64,000 bases of DNA from Azospirillum brasilense (GCF_008365405.1 NZ_QOKV01000024.1:1-64000); one strand, 5' to 3'; counted from the first letter of the stretch, positions 1 through 8,804 are shown. Notes: generated by a model from the letters alone, not told the origin. Numbers and translations: made by a program.

Positions 1-239
1 TGCAGTACGGCATGGACCCGGTGCAGTTCGGCATCGTCATGCTGATCAACTGCGCGCTCGGCCTCAACACCCCGCCGGTCGGCACCACCCAGTTCATCGG
101 CTGCGCCATCGGCGAGGTCTCGGTCGGCCAGGTCATGCGCTCCATCACCCCCTTCTACGGCGCCCTCTTCATCACCCTCCTCCTCGTCACCTACGTCCCC
201 ACCTTCTCCCTCTGGCTCCCCCATCTCCTCATGCGCTGA
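1..239 (+). CDS. dctM: TRAP transporter large permease DctM, C-terminal fragment
   Basis: This is the last 78 codons of an inner-membrane TRAP permease; the gene begins before the window. The visible part has the conserved tail of the DctM family: a loop with LGLNTPPVG, the GEVSVGQVMRSITPFY stretch, then a hydrophobic terminal helix ending at a TGA. TRAP permeases import organic acids using a periplasmic receptor and a Na+ or H+ gradient. Its position next to uronate genes suggests a sugar-acid substrate, but this is only context. A strong hairpin follows it at 266-298. Confidence 0.9.
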   Translation, partial: QYGMDPVQFGIVMLINCALGLNTPPVGTTQFIGCAIGEVSVGQVMRSITPFYGALFITLLLVTYVPTFSLWLPHLLMR

Positions 240-265
240 GGCAACCTCCGCAGGGTCATGAAAAA

Positions 266-298
266 GGGCCGCGCCGGCATCCCCGGCGCGGCCCTTTT
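266..298. terminator. Bidirectional intrinsic terminator
   Basis: A perfect 12-bp stem (266-277 with 283-294, 5-base loop) is flanked by an A run before it (261-265) and a T run after it (295-298). It therefore reads as a rho-independent terminator on both strands, between the convergent dctM and aldo-keto reductase genes. Confidence 0.85.
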
Positions 299-316
299 AT
301 GTTTGCCTATAACGGA

Positions 317-1357
<1,041 letters not shown>

Positions 1358-1400
1358 CGCGGTCTCCTGGCTGTCTTGCGCGGTGTTGGGAGGAACGTGA

Positions 1401-1430
1401 CTGATATATTAGAAATCAGCTACGGTCCAA
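1401..1430 (-). promoter_or_regulatory. Predicted promoter with GntR-type operator, aldo-keto reductase
   Basis: On the minus strand a TTGGAC-like -35 (1425-1430) is followed after 16 bases by TATATC, inside CTGATATATTAG; the outer CTGAT/ATCAG arms form an inverted repeat (1401-1419). It matches the element found at 2454, 2560, 3130 and 6385. Confidence 0.55.
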
Positions 1431-1456
1431 AGCCAAGTGCGCAGAGCAGCCTCATA

Positions 1457-1570
1457 CCGTGGGCGGGTGATGGCTTCCATCACCCGCCCACGGTCGGACC
1501 CGACAGATCAATGCGATAGCATTGATTGAAAGGGTGATACGGACGAAGCCGTCAGGCGTCGTCCGTATCA
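1457..1570. repeat. Three-hairpin intergenic element, copy A
   Basis: Three successive inverted repeats are seen: a perfect 17-bp stem with 3-base loop (1457-1473 with 1477-1493), an 8-bp stem with loop GATA (1507-1514 with 1519-1526), and an 11-bp stem with 14-base loop (1535-1545 with 1560-1570). GAAAGGGTGATACGG links stems 2 and 3. Copy B at 61833-61957 has the same order and the same 13-base linker length after stem 1, with compensated base changes in stem 1. The distal arm overlaps the stop codon of the GntR gene. It lacks a T run, so it is not a classical terminator. Confidence 0.75.
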
Positions 1571-2428
1571 GACCGGCTCGGCCTCGTCTTCCGAAGGAGC
1601 GGTGAAGTAGAGCGGGTTGGCCTTCTGCGCGTCGGCGATGGTGACCTGGAGATAGTCCAGATGCAGGTCGATGGCCTTCGCCGCCGCCTCCGGGTCGTTG
1701 TTGGCGATGGCCTCGATGATGACCGAATGCTCGGCGATCACGTCCGGCACGCGGCCCAGCACCGGCAGGGTCAGCAGGCGGTAGCGGTCCACCTGCACCT
1801 TCACCTGCTGCGTCAGGTTCCAGAATCCGGGATAGCCGGCGGTCTCCGCCAGCAGCGCGTGGAAGGTCTCGTCGGCCTGGTGGAAGCCTTCGAAATTCTG
1901 GGCGGCCTCCATCTCGCGCTGGAGTTCCAGATTGGCGCGCAGCTTGGCGATCTGGCTGCGGGTGGCGCGCTTGGCGGCGTAGCGGACGGTCGCCTCCTCC
2001 AGCGCCTTGCGGATGGCGATGGCTTCCGGCAAGGCGCCCAGCGGGATGCGGGAGACGAAGGTGCCGGATTGCGGGAAGATCTCGATCAGCCCCTCGTCGG
2101 CCAGACGCAGCACGGCCTCGCGCACCGGGGTGCGGCTGACGCCGTAATCCTGGGCGATCACCTTCTCCGCGACCGGCTCGCCCGGCTTGCGGCGGAGCGA
2201 GACGATCTCGTTGCGCAGGTCACGGTAGATCGTCGCCGCCACGGTGGTGCCGCGCTGGGCCGGACGGGCGACCGCCGCCGCCGTGCGGCGCCGGGTCCGC
2301 GCCTTGACGCCCTCCACCTGTTCCGAATCCACCGCCGATGTCTGCGCCGCCTTTTTCAACACCCGCTCCTGCCAGGAAAAGTCAGGGCGCCGGATCTCCG
2401 GACAGCGGCGTCGAACCCATTGTTTCAC
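1568..2428 (-). CDS. GntR family regulator, FadR/FCD subfamily, probable uronate-locus repressor
   Basis: A 286-residue transcription factor with an N-terminal winged helix-turn-helix (IYRDLRNEIVSLRRKPG through SRTPVREAVLRLADEGLIEI, roughly residues 65-135) and a C-terminal all-helical FCD ligand-binding domain. FadR-type regulators of this kind often sense hexuronates or their breakdown products. The GTG at 2428 gives a basic 60-residue extension. A TTG near 2359, preceded by AGGAG, would give a protein of more usual length. An AT-rich palindrome of the same family as those at mgsA and uxaC lies just upstream, so autoregulation and control of the locus are likely but inferred. Confidence 0.82.
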   Translation of the reverse strand: MKQWVRRRCPEIRRPDFSWQERVLKKAAQTSAVDSEQVEGVKARTRRRTAAAVARPAQRGTTVAATIYRDLRNEIVSLRRKPGEPVAEKVIAQDYGVSRTPVREAVLRLADEGLIEIFPQSGTFVSRIPLGALPEAIAIRKALEEATVRYAAKRATRSQIAKLRANLELQREMEAAQNFEGFHQADETFHALLAETAGYPGFWNLTQQVKVQVDRYRLLTLPVLGRVPDVIAEHSVIIEAIANNDPEAAAKAIDLHLDYLQVTIADAQKANPLYFTAPSEDEAEPV

Positions 2429-2453
2429 GCCGCGGACGGTCCGCCCTTCATCG

Positions 2454-2484
2454 CAATATACTAATACCCGGCGGGGTGGGTCAA
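2454..2484 (-). promoter_or_regulatory. Predicted promoter/operator of the GntR regulator
   Basis: On the minus strand TTGACC (2479-2484) is followed after exactly 18 bases by TATATT. The -10 overlaps TATTAGTATATT, the motif shared with the other locus promoters. Confidence 0.6.
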
Positions 2485-2543
2485 ACGCCTTGGCCCCGCG
2501 CGGCGCCCCGACTCCGCGCCAGTTTGTCCCACCGGGAAGCGCG

Positions 2544-2573
2544 TTGCGTCGCTCGTCAGTATACTAGTATATT
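2544..2573 (+). promoter_or_regulatory. Predicted promoter/operator of mgsA
   Basis: TTGCGT (2544-2549), an 18-base spacer and TATATT (2568-2573) form a promoter. The perfect palindrome TATACTAGTATA (2560-2571) covers its -10, as expected for a repressor site. The identical 12-mer recurs at 6385-6396. Confidence 0.65.
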
Positions 2574-2618
2574 CTAGAAAGCTCCACCGCGGAGCGCACA
2601 GCCTCAAGGACCGCCACC

Positions 2619-3053
2619 GTGGACCGCAAACGCATCGCCCTCGTCGCCCACGACGCCCGCAAGCCCGACCTGATCGGCTGGCTCGGCGCCAACATCCGCG
2701 CGCTGGAGGGCAACGTCTTCTGGTCCACCGGCACCACCGGCCGGCTGGTCCGGGAGGCCCATCCCCAGCTGGACATCACCTCGCTGAAGAGCGGACCGCT
2801 GGGCGGCGACCAACAGATCGGCGCGATGATCGCGGAGGGCCGGATCGACCTGCTCGTCTTCTTCGTCGACCCGATGACCGCCCAGCCCCACGACGTCGAC
2901 GTGAAGGCGCTGACCCGCCTCGCCACCCTCTACAACATCCCGATGGCCTGCAACGAGGCGACCGCCGACATGGTGATCTCCTCCCCCCTCTTCACCAGCG
3001 GCTACCGCCCGCGGGCCGTCGACTTCGCCGCCCACGATTCGCGCCGCCTCTGA
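2619..3053 (+). CDS. mgsA: Methylglyoxal synthase
   Basis: A 144-residue cytoplasmic enzyme converting dihydroxyacetone phosphate to methylglyoxal and phosphate. Family hallmarks are present: the phosphate-binding ALVAHDARK (H11, K15) and STGTTG (36-41), the SGPLGGDQQIGA loop with the predicted catalytic D64, and FFVDPMTAQPHDVDVKAL carrying D84, H91 and D94. By motif these match D71, D91, H98 and D101 of the E. coli enzyme. The start is GTG at 2619, preceded by AAGGA. Placing this bypass enzyme in an apparent uronate regulon is uncommon; it may relieve triose-phosphate overflow together with the nearby aldo-keto reductase. Confidence 0.92.
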   Translation: MDRKRIALVAHDARKPDLIGWLGANIRALEGNVFWSTGTTGRLVREAHPQLDITSLKSGPLGGDQQIGAMIAEGRIDLLVFFVDPMTAQPHDVDVKALTRLATLYNIPMACNEATADMVISSPLFTSGYRPRAVDFAAHDSRRL

Positions 3054-3114
3054 CCCGCGCCCTCTTGACTTGGGCATCGCGCAGACAGAATTGTGGGCGG
3101 GACGCACAAAGCTC

Positions 3115-3144
3115 TTGCATCCGGAACTGATATATTAATATATT
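3115..3144 (+). promoter_or_regulatory. Predicted promoter/operator of uxaC
   Basis: TTGCAT (3115-3120), an 18-base spacer and TATATT (3139-3144) repeat the geometry of the mgsA promoter. The -10 lies in the palindrome ATATATTAATATAT (3130-3143). The roughly 100-base leader that follows contains two small hairpins, CCCATT/AATGGG (3195-3208) and CCGGAC/GTCCGG (3211-3226). Confidence 0.65.
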
Positions 3145-3250
3145 CCGACATGCGGGGCACGACCGGCGCAGCACCGCGCGCCACACCCGAACCACCCATT
3201 CAAATGGGCACCGGACACCCGTCCGGCATCCCTCTTTCCGGAGATGAACG

Positions 3251-4654
3251 ATGCTCCACCCCGACCGCCTCTTCCCCAGCGATCCCACGCAGCGCGACAT
3301 CGCGCGCCGGCTGTACGCGGAGGTGGGCCACCTGCCGATCATCAGCCCGCACGGCCACACGGACCCGTCCTGGTTCGCGAAGAACGAGGCGTTCCCGAAC
3401 CCGGCGTCGCTGTTCGTGGTGCCCGACCATTACGCCTTCCGCATGCTCTACAGCCAGGGCGTGCCGCTGGAGAGCCTGGGCGTGCCGCGCAAGGACGGCG
3501 GGGCGGTGGAGAGCGATCCCCGCAAGATCTGGCGCCAGCTCGCCCAGAACTGGCACCTGTTCCGCGGCACGCCGACGCGCATGTGGCTCGACCACGCCTT
3601 CGAGACGGTGTTCGGCGTGACGGAGCGGCTGAGCGGGGCCAGCGCCGACCGCATCTTCGACCAGATCGACGCCTGCCTGCAAAAGCCGGAATTCCTGCCG
3701 CGCGCCCTGTTCGAGCGCTTCAACATCGAGCTGCTGGCGACCACCGAGTCGCCGCTCGACACGCTGGAGCATCACCGCGCCATCCGCGAGAGCGGCTGGA
3801 AGGGTCGTGTCATCACCGCTTTCCGCCCCGACCCGGTCGTCGATCCGGAGTTCGAGGGCTTCCAGGCCAATGTCGAGCGGCTCGGCGCGCTGTCCGGTGA
3901 GAACACCGCGACCTGGGCCGGCTACCTCGCCGCCCTGCGCAACCGCCGCCAGTATTTCAAGGAGGTCGGCGGCGCCACCTCGACCGACCACGGCCACGCC
4001 ACGGCGACCACCGCCGACCTGTCGGACGCCGACGCCGAGCGGCTGTTCGAGAAGGCGTTGCGCGGCACCATCACGGCGGCCGAAGCGGAGATCTTCCGCG
4101 GCCAGATGCTGACCGAGATGGCCAAGATGAGCCTGGACGACGGGCTGGTCATGCAGATCCACCCGGGCAGCTTCCGCAACCACAACCCGGGCGTCTTCGA
4201 GCGCTTCGGTCGCGACAAGGGCGCCGACATCCCGACCGGCACCGAGTATGTGCGGGCGCTGAAGCCGCTGCTCGACCGCGTCGGCAACGAGCGCGACCTG
4301 ACCATCATCCTGTTCACGCTGGACGAGACCAGCTACGCCCGCGAGCTGGCGCCGCTGGCCGGCCATTACCCGGCGCTGCGCGTCGGCCCGGCCTGGTGGT
4401 TCCACGACAGCCCCGAGGGCATGCGCCGCTACCGCGAGATGATCACGGAGACGGCGGGTTTCTACAACACGGTCGGCTTCAACGACGACACCCGCGCCTT
4501 CTGCTCGATCCCGGCCCGCCACGACGTGGCCCGCCGCGTGGATTGCGCCTTCCTGGCCCGGCTCGTCGCCGAGCACCGGATGGAGGAGGACGAGGCCGCG
4601 GAGCTGGCGGTGGATCTCGCCTACACCCTCGCCAAGAAGGCGTACAAGCTCTGA
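3251..4654 (+). CDS. uxaC: Glucuronate (uronate) isomerase
   Basis: A 467-residue cytoplasmic isomerase of the amidohydrolase superfamily. It converts D-glucuronate to D-fructuronate or D-galacturonate to D-tagaturonate, the first step of hexuronate catabolism. Length is standard. Recognisable motifs include SPHGHTDPSWFA near residue 36 (metal-binding HxH), TTESPLDTLEHH, MQIHPGSFRNHN and the VGPAWWFHDSPEGMRRYRE signature. The ATG at 3251 follows GGAGATG. The gene is separated from altronate dehydratase by a palindromic repeat. No tagaturonate reductase, KDG kinase or aldolase gene is in this window. Confidence 0.93.
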   Translation: MLHPDRLFPSDPTQRDIARRLYAEVGHLPIISPHGHTDPSWFAKNEAFPNPASLFVVPDHYAFRMLYSQGVPLESLGVPRKDGGAVESDPRKIWRQLAQNWHLFRGTPTRMWLDHAFETVFGVTERLSGASADRIFDQIDACLQKPEFLPRALFERFNIELLATTESPLDTLEHHRAIRESGWKGRVITAFRPDPVVDPEFEGFQANVERLGALSGENTATWAGYLAALRNRRQYFKEVGGATSTDHGHATATTADLSDADAERLFEKALRGTITAAEAEIFRGQMLTEMAKMSLDDGLVMQIHPGSFRNHNPGVFERFGRDKGADIPTGTEYVRALKPLLDRVGNERDLTIILFTLDETSYARELAPLAGHYPALRVGPAWWFHDSPEGMRRYREMITETAGFYNTVGFNDDTRAFCSIPARHDVARRVDCAFLARLVAEHRMEEDEAAELAVDLAYTLAKKAYKL

Positions 4655-4671
4655 CCGGAGCCTGACGACAG

Positions 4672-4813
4672 CCCCTCTCCCGCCCCGGGAGAGGGTGCCC
4701 GCGAAGCGGGCGGGTGAGGGTCGTACGAGGATCAAGACGTTGATCCTTGTCGGCACCCTCACCCTCCCGCCGCAGGGCGGCGGGCCCCTCCCTCTCCCGG
4801 GACGGGAGAGGGG
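4672..4813. repeat. Palindromic intergenic repeat, copy R1
   Basis: About 142 bases lie between uxaC and uxaA, bounded by near-identical CCCTCTCCCG..CGGGAGAGGG palindromes. The inside contains GTACGAGGATCAAGAC and GC-rich arms. The reverse complement of 8305-8444 matches it along nearly the whole length, so these are two copies of a BIME/REP-like element. It sits inside the presumed uxaC-uxaA operon. Confidence 0.8.
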
Positions 4814-4835
4814 ATTCAAGAAAAGGACCACCACC

Positions 4836-6359
4836 ATGGCATCGCTGACCATCCGCCTGCATCCCGCGGACAACGTCGTCGTTGCCGGCGCCGACCTGCC
4901 GGAGGGCACCCCCCTGCCCGACACCGACATCGCCGCCCGGACCACGATTCCCTCCGGCCACAAGGTCGCGGTGCAGGCCATCGCGGTCGGCGAGCCGGTG
5001 CGCAAGTACAACCAGGTCATCGGCTTCGCGACCGCCCCCATCGAGCCGGGCGACCACGTCCACGTCCACAACATCGGCATGGGCGACAGCTTCGAACGCG
5101 ACCACGCCTTCGGCGCCGACTCCCATCCCACGGACTTCGTGCCGGAGGCGGAGCGCGCCACCTTCCAGGGCATCGTCCGCCCGGACGGGCGCGTGGCGAC
5201 CCGCAATTACATCGGCATCCTGACCACGGTGAACTGCTCGGCCACCGCCGCGCGGATGATCGCCGACCAGTTCCGCGGCGACGCGCTAGCCGCCTACCCC
5301 AACATCGACGGGGTGGTCGCGCTGACCCACGCCTACGGCTGCGGCATGGGCTCCCAGGGCGACGCCATCGACGCGCTGCGCCGGACCATCGCCGGCTACG
5401 CCCGCCACCCGAACTTCGCCGCCGTGCTCGTGCTCGGCCTCGGCTGCGAGGTGAACCAGATCGACAAGCTGGTCGAGGTCGAGGGGCTGACCGTCGGCGA
5501 CACGCTGCAGACGCTGGCGATCCAGGAGAGCGGCGGCACCGCCGCCACCGTGCGGGCGAGCGTGGAGCGCATCCGCACGCTGCTGCCCCGCGTCAACGAC
5601 GTGAAGCGCGAGACCGCGCCGGCCAGCCACCTGATCCTGGCGCTGCAATGCGGCGGCTCGGACGGCTATTCGGGAATCACCGCCAACCCGGCGCTGGGCC
5701 ACGCCGTGGACCTGCTGATCCGCAACGGCGGCACCGCGGTGCTGAGCGAGACGCCGGAGGTCTATGGCGCCGAGCATCTGCTGACCCGCCGCGCCGTCAG
5801 CCCGGCGGTCGGCGAGACGCTGGTCGAGCGCATCCGCTGGTGGGAGGACTACACCAGCCGCACCGGCGGCGAGATGAACAACAACCCGTCGCCCGGCAAC
5901 AAGAAGGGCGGCCTGACGACCATCCTGGAGAAGTCGCTGGGCGCGGTCGCCAAGGCCGGCACGACCAACCTCGTCGAGGTGGTGCGCTACGCCGAGCCGA
6001 TCACCGGGCCGGGCCTCGTCTTCATGGACACGCCGGGCTACGACCCGGTGTCGGCCACCGGGCAGGTGGCGGGCGGCGCCAACGTGCTGTGCTTCACCAC
6101 GGGCCGCGGCTCCGTCTTCGGCTGCAAGCCGACGCCCTCGCTGAAGCTCGCCACCAACACGGCGCTGTTCCGCAAGATGCCCGACGACATGGACATCGAT
6201 TGCGGCCCCATCGCCACCGGCGACGCCACCATCGAGGAGGTCGGGCGGGCGATCTTCCAGCTCATCCTCGACACCGCCTCGGGCCGGAAGACCAAGAGCG
6301 AGGAGCTGGGATTCGGCTCCGACGAGTTCACGCCCTGGCAGATGGGCGCCGTCATGTGA
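4836..6359 (+). CDS. uxaA: Altronate dehydratase
   Basis: A 507-residue enzyme of the UxaA family dehydrating D-altronate to 2-keto-3-deoxygluconate in the hexuronate pathway. The N-terminal SAF domain (about residues 10-85, ending in the HVHNIGMGD stretch) is joined to the large catalytic domain with TRNYIGILTTVNCSAT, THAYGCGM, ALQCGGSDGYSGIT, the NNPSPGNKKGG motif and FTTGRGSVFG. Its length is close to that of E. coli UxaA. The ATG at 4836 is preceded by AAAAGGA. It probably shares a transcript with uxaC despite the repeat between them. Confidence 0.93.
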   Translation: MASLTIRLHPADNVVVAGADLPEGTPLPDTDIAARTTIPSGHKVAVQAIAVGEPVRKYNQVIGFATAPIEPGDHVHVHNIGMGDSFERDHAFGADSHPTDFVPEAERATFQGIVRPDGRVATRNYIGILTTVNCSATAARMIADQFRGDALAAYPNIDGVVALTHAYGCGMGSQGDAIDALRRTIAGYARHPNFAAVLVLGLGCEVNQIDKLVEVEGLTVGDTLQTLAIQESGGTAATVRASVERIRTLLPRVNDVKRETAPASHLILALQCGGSDGYSGITANPALGHAVDLLIRNGGTAVLSETPEVYGAEHLLTRRAVSPAVGETLVERIRWWEDYTSRTGGEMNNNPSPGNKKGGLTTILEKSLGAVAKAGTTNLVEVVRYAEPITGPGLVFMDTPGYDPVSATGQVAGGANVLCFTTGRGSVFGCKPTPSLKLATNTALFRKMPDDMDIDCGPIATGDATIEEVGRAIFQLILDTASGRKTKSEELGFGSDEFTPWQMGAVM

Positions 6360-6369
6360 GCAAAAGGGC

Positions 6370-6398
6370 TTGCGCTCTGAGTGATATACTAGTATAAG
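6370..6398 (+). promoter_or_regulatory. Orphan promoter/operator downstream of uxaA
   Basis: TTGCGC (6370-6375), a 17-base spacer and TATAAG (6393-6398) overlap the palindrome TATACTAGTATA (6385-6396), which is identical to the mgsA operator. It lies 3' of uxaA and faces the convergent LysR gene, so it has no protein-coding target on the plus strand before a terminator at 6490. Confidence 0.5.
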
Positions 6399-6404
6399 TG
6401 TTTT

Positions 6405-6521
6405 CGTTCGGTTATCCTTTGAAACCCAGTCGGCAGGCCGCACCGCGCGTATGGTTCCGCCGAGTGACGTTTCTCCAAAGTGCGACTTCAGACCGCCGGG
6501 GCACGCTCCGGCGGTCTTTTC
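6405..6521 (+). ncRNA. Candidate small RNA between uxaA and the LysR gene
   Basis: Transcription from the orphan promoter at 6370-6398 would end about 115 bases later at the hairpin and T-rich run at 6490-6521. No convincing reading frame with a ribosome-binding site is present in between. The 3' end would be antisense to the last codons of the LysR gene. It could instead be a secondary promoter or a spare operator that titrates the regulator. This is inferred from promoter and terminator geometry only. Confidence 0.3.
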
Positions 6522-7402
6522 TTTTCGGGGTCCGACGATCCGACGGCGGCGCGCAGCCAGTCGCGGAAAACGGTGAAGCCCGGCTCCCGGTGCCGCGCCG
6601 GCCGCGAGACCAGATACCACGCACGCCCCATCGGCACGGCCAGCGCGAAGGGCGTGACCAGCCGGCCCGCCGCCAGATCGTCGGCGATGTAGAGCCGTGC
6701 CCCCAGCGCCACCCCCACCCCGTCCGCCGCCGCCTGCAAGGTCATCGCGTAGCTGCCGAAGGACAGCCCCTTCGAGGACGGCGGCGCCAGCCCCGCCGAG
6801 GCGAACCAGTGCGGCCAGTCGTCCGCCCAGTGCGACACCGAGAGCAGCGTCGCCGACAGCAGATCCTCCGGACGGCGCAGGGTCGGTGCCAGGGCCGGCG
6901 CGCAGACCGGCAGCATGTCGGCGGTGAACAGCTCCTCCACCTCATAGCCCGGCCAATGCCCGTCGCCCAGCAGCAGGGCGCAGGTCCAATCCTCGCGGAT
7001 CGGCGCGCCGGCGCCACCGGTGGCGATGCGCACCTCCACGTCAGGATGGCTCTCATGGAAGGCCGACAGGCGCGGGATCAGCCAGCGCACCGCGAAGGTG
7101 GCGCCCACCCCCAGGGTCAGCACCGGGCCGTCGCGCATGGCGGCGGCCCGCTCGACGCTGTCCGCGATCGCGTCGAAGGCGCCGGTCAGGCCGGGTTGCA
7201 GCGCCCGCCCACGGTCGGTCAGCTCCAGCGCGTTGGCCCGCCGCTCGAACAGCGGGAAGCCCATCCGCTCCTCCAGCAGGCGCACCATGCGGCTCACCGC
7301 AGCCTGCGAGACGTTCAGCTCGCCCGCCGCCCCGGTGAAGCTGCCGTGGCGGGCCGCGGCCTCGAACGCCCGCAAGGCGTTCAGCGATGGCAGGCGCCGC
7401 AT
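6488..7402 (-). CDS. LysR family transcriptional regulator (GcvA-like)
   Basis: A 304-residue LysR regulator. The N-terminal winged HTH (LNALRAFEAAARHGSFTGAAGELNV, then SQAAVSRMVRLLEERMG, about residues 5-62) is of the GcvA/AmpR-like subtype, and is followed by the periplasmic-binding-protein-like effector domain (about 90-290). It is divergent from the TSUP permease gene with 84 bases between the start codons, the usual arrangement for a LysR regulator and its target. The effector is unknown. The last codons overlap a terminator hairpin for the opposite strand. Confidence 0.88.
   Translation of the reverse strand: MRRLPSLNALRAFEAAARHGSFTGAAGELNVSQAAVSRMVRLLEERMGFPLFERRANALELTDRGRALQPGLTGAFDAIADSVERAAAMRDGPVLTLGVGATFAVRWLIPRLSAFHESHPDVEVRIATGGAGAPIREDWTCALLLGDGHWPGYEVEELFTADMLPVCAPALAPTLRRPEDLLSATLLSVSHWADDWPHWFASAGLAPPSSKGLSFGSYAMTLQAAADGVGVALGARLYIADDLAAGRLVTPFALAVPMGRAWYLVSRPARHREPGFTVFRDWLRAAVGSSDPEKKRPPERAPAV
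6490..6521 (+). terminator. Intrinsic terminator overlapping the LysR 3' end
   Basis: A perfect 10-bp stem (6490-6499 with 6508-6517) is followed by a T-rich tract (6517-6525). It serves uxaA or the candidate RNA, and is embedded in the last codons of the opposing LysR gene. Confidence 0.7.
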
Positions 7403-7486
7403 CCGATCCCCTCCGCATCACCCCAACATTTCCTGGGGGTCAGCATCAGACAATCCCGTTTGCGGCACAAGCGTGCCAGGGGCATC

Positions 7487-8278
7487 ATGACCTCCACAGC
7501 CAAAGAAAACTTTCGGATGAGCGGGATGCTGACGGTTCCCCTGACACTCGGACTCGGCCTTGCGGCATTGGTGACCTCGTTCCTGTCGGGCCTGTTCGGC
7601 ATGGCCGGCGGCATGGTGCTGATGGGGTTGCTGCTGGTGCTGCTGCCGGTGTCCTCAGCCATGCTGCTGCACGGGATCACGCAGATGACCGCCAACGGCT
7701 GGCGGGCGTGGCTGTGGCGGCGGCATGTGCAATGGGGGATCGTCGCCCGGTTCCTGCTGGGCGGGGCGGTGGCGGTCGGCGTCTTTACCCTGATCCGCTA
7801 TGTGCCCGGCAAGGCGGAGGCGCTGATCGTGCTGGGGCTGTCGCCCTTCATGGCGATGGCGGTTCCGTCGCACTGGTCGCCGAACGTGTCGCGGCGCGGC
7901 CACAGCACATTGGCCGGCGTCCTGTGCATGGGCGTGCAGTTGATCGCCGGAATCTCGGGGCCGCTGCTCGATGTGTTCTTCGTGAAGTCCAGCCTGTCGC
8001 GGCAGAGCGTCGTGGCGACCAAGGCGACGATGCAGGTCTTCGGCCACCTGTTCAAGACGGTCTATTTCGGCTCCCTCGTCGCGGCGTCTGAGGCGGAGGC
8101 GCTGGACATCACGGTGACGCTCGTCTGCATCGGCATGGCGATCCTGGGAACGAACCTGTCGCGCCGCGTGCTCGACGCGATGAGCGACGCCCAGTTCCGC
8201 AGCTGGAGCCAGCGTCTGGTCGCCCTGACCGGCACCGTCTATCTCGGCCAGGGGCTGTTCCTGCTGGTGGTGGGGTGA
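7487..8278 (+). CDS. TSUP family permease (TauE/SafE sulfite or organosulfonate exporter type)
   Basis: A 263-residue polytopic inner-membrane protein with about eight hydrophobic helices. It carries the TSUP signature near the N terminus (SFLSGLFGMAGGMVLMGLLL) repeated more weakly in the second half (LAGVLCMGVQLIAGISGPLLDVFF). Family members move sulfite, sulfoacetate or other small anions. The reading frame is open far upstream, but the ATG at 7487 follows AGGGG and begins the conserved region; 7517 is an alternative. The likely regulator is the divergent LysR gene. Confidence 0.82.
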   Translation: MTSTAKENFRMSGMLTVPLTLGLGLAALVTSFLSGLFGMAGGMVLMGLLLVLLPVSSAMLLHGITQMTANGWRAWLWRRHVQWGIVARFLLGGAVAVGVFTLIRYVPGKAEALIVLGLSPFMAMAVPSHWSPNVSRRGHSTLAGVLCMGVQLIAGISGPLLDVFFVKSSLSRQSVVATKATMQVFGHLFKTVYFGSLVAASEAEALDITVTLVCIGMAILGTNLSRRVLDAMSDAQFRSWSQRLVALTGTVYLGQGLFLLVVG

Positions 8279-8304
8279 CGGTCGGGGGCGACACACTTTA
8301 AATT

Positions 8305-8444
8305 CCCTCTCCCGCCCCGGGAGAGGGAGGGACCCGCCGCGAAGCGGTGGGAGGGTGAGGGTAGGACCAAGGATCAGAGTCTTGATCCTCGTACGACCCT
8401 CACCCGCCCGCTTCGCGGGCACCCTCTCCCGGGACGGGAGAGGG
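8305..8444. repeat. Palindromic intergenic repeat, copy R2 (inverted relative to R1)
   Basis: About 140 bases whose reverse complement aligns with 4672-4813, including the terminal CCCTCTCCCG/CGGGAGAGGG arms and the central GATCCTCGTACGACC. It occupies the first part of the 526-base gap between the TSUP permease and the tctC genes. The rest of that gap holds a doubtful small ORF (8585-8752) and the tctC leader. Confidence 0.8.
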
Positions 8445-8584
8445 AAAAACAATCCGCACCGGTCTCCGCCTCTTCCGGGTGGAGCGCCGAAATTTTGTGT
8501 GCCTGGGTGGTGGCTGACAGGTTCATGACAGGTTCGCCTGATAAACAGTTGGAACAACCAACCACCGTTCCCGGAACCTCCACC

Positions 8585-8752
8585 ATGGCGACCGAATCCG
8601 CAGCCCGAAAGCCGGCGGAACCCACGGCGAAGACCGCAGCGGCGGACGAGCGGACCCCGCTCTTTTATGGCGCCGCCTGCGGCGCGGGGGCCGGCGGCTC
8701 CGTCCTCCTCTACGAGGCGCGCCCGCGGAGTTCCACCGCCAAGGCACCGTAA
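8585..8752 (+). CDS. Doubtful 55-residue ORF upstream of tctC
   Basis: An ATG at 8585 opens a 55-codon frame with high third-position GC (start MATESAARKPAEP, end STAKAP). The mid-part LFYGAACGAGAGGSVLLYEA is mildly hydrophobic. No good ribosome-binding site precedes it and no family is recognised. It may be a chance frame in the tctC leader. Confidence 0.2.
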   Translation: MATESAARKPAEPTAKTAAADERTPLFYGAACGAGAGGSVLLYEARPRSSTAKAP

Positions 8753-8804
8753 GGCGCGCCAAGCGCCATCCAAAAAACAAAAAAGTCCATTCGGAGGAAA
8801 CACC

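Noticed and set aside
4695..4835. Upstream extension of altronate dehydratase
   Set aside because: The extra codons lie in the palindromic repeat R1; the ATG at 4836 has a good ribosome-binding site and starts the SAF domain.
3200..5206. Very long minus-strand open frame across uxaC and uxaA
   Set aside because: It is a shadow of high-GC genes on the other strand: arginine, alanine and valine-rich translation, no family motifs, while both plus-strand genes have clear domains.
6398..7486. N-terminal extension of the TSUP permease or a fusion with an upstream protein
   Set aside because: This stretch is antisense to the LysR gene and translates to shadow-like sequence; the permease has its own start and ribosome-binding site at 7487.
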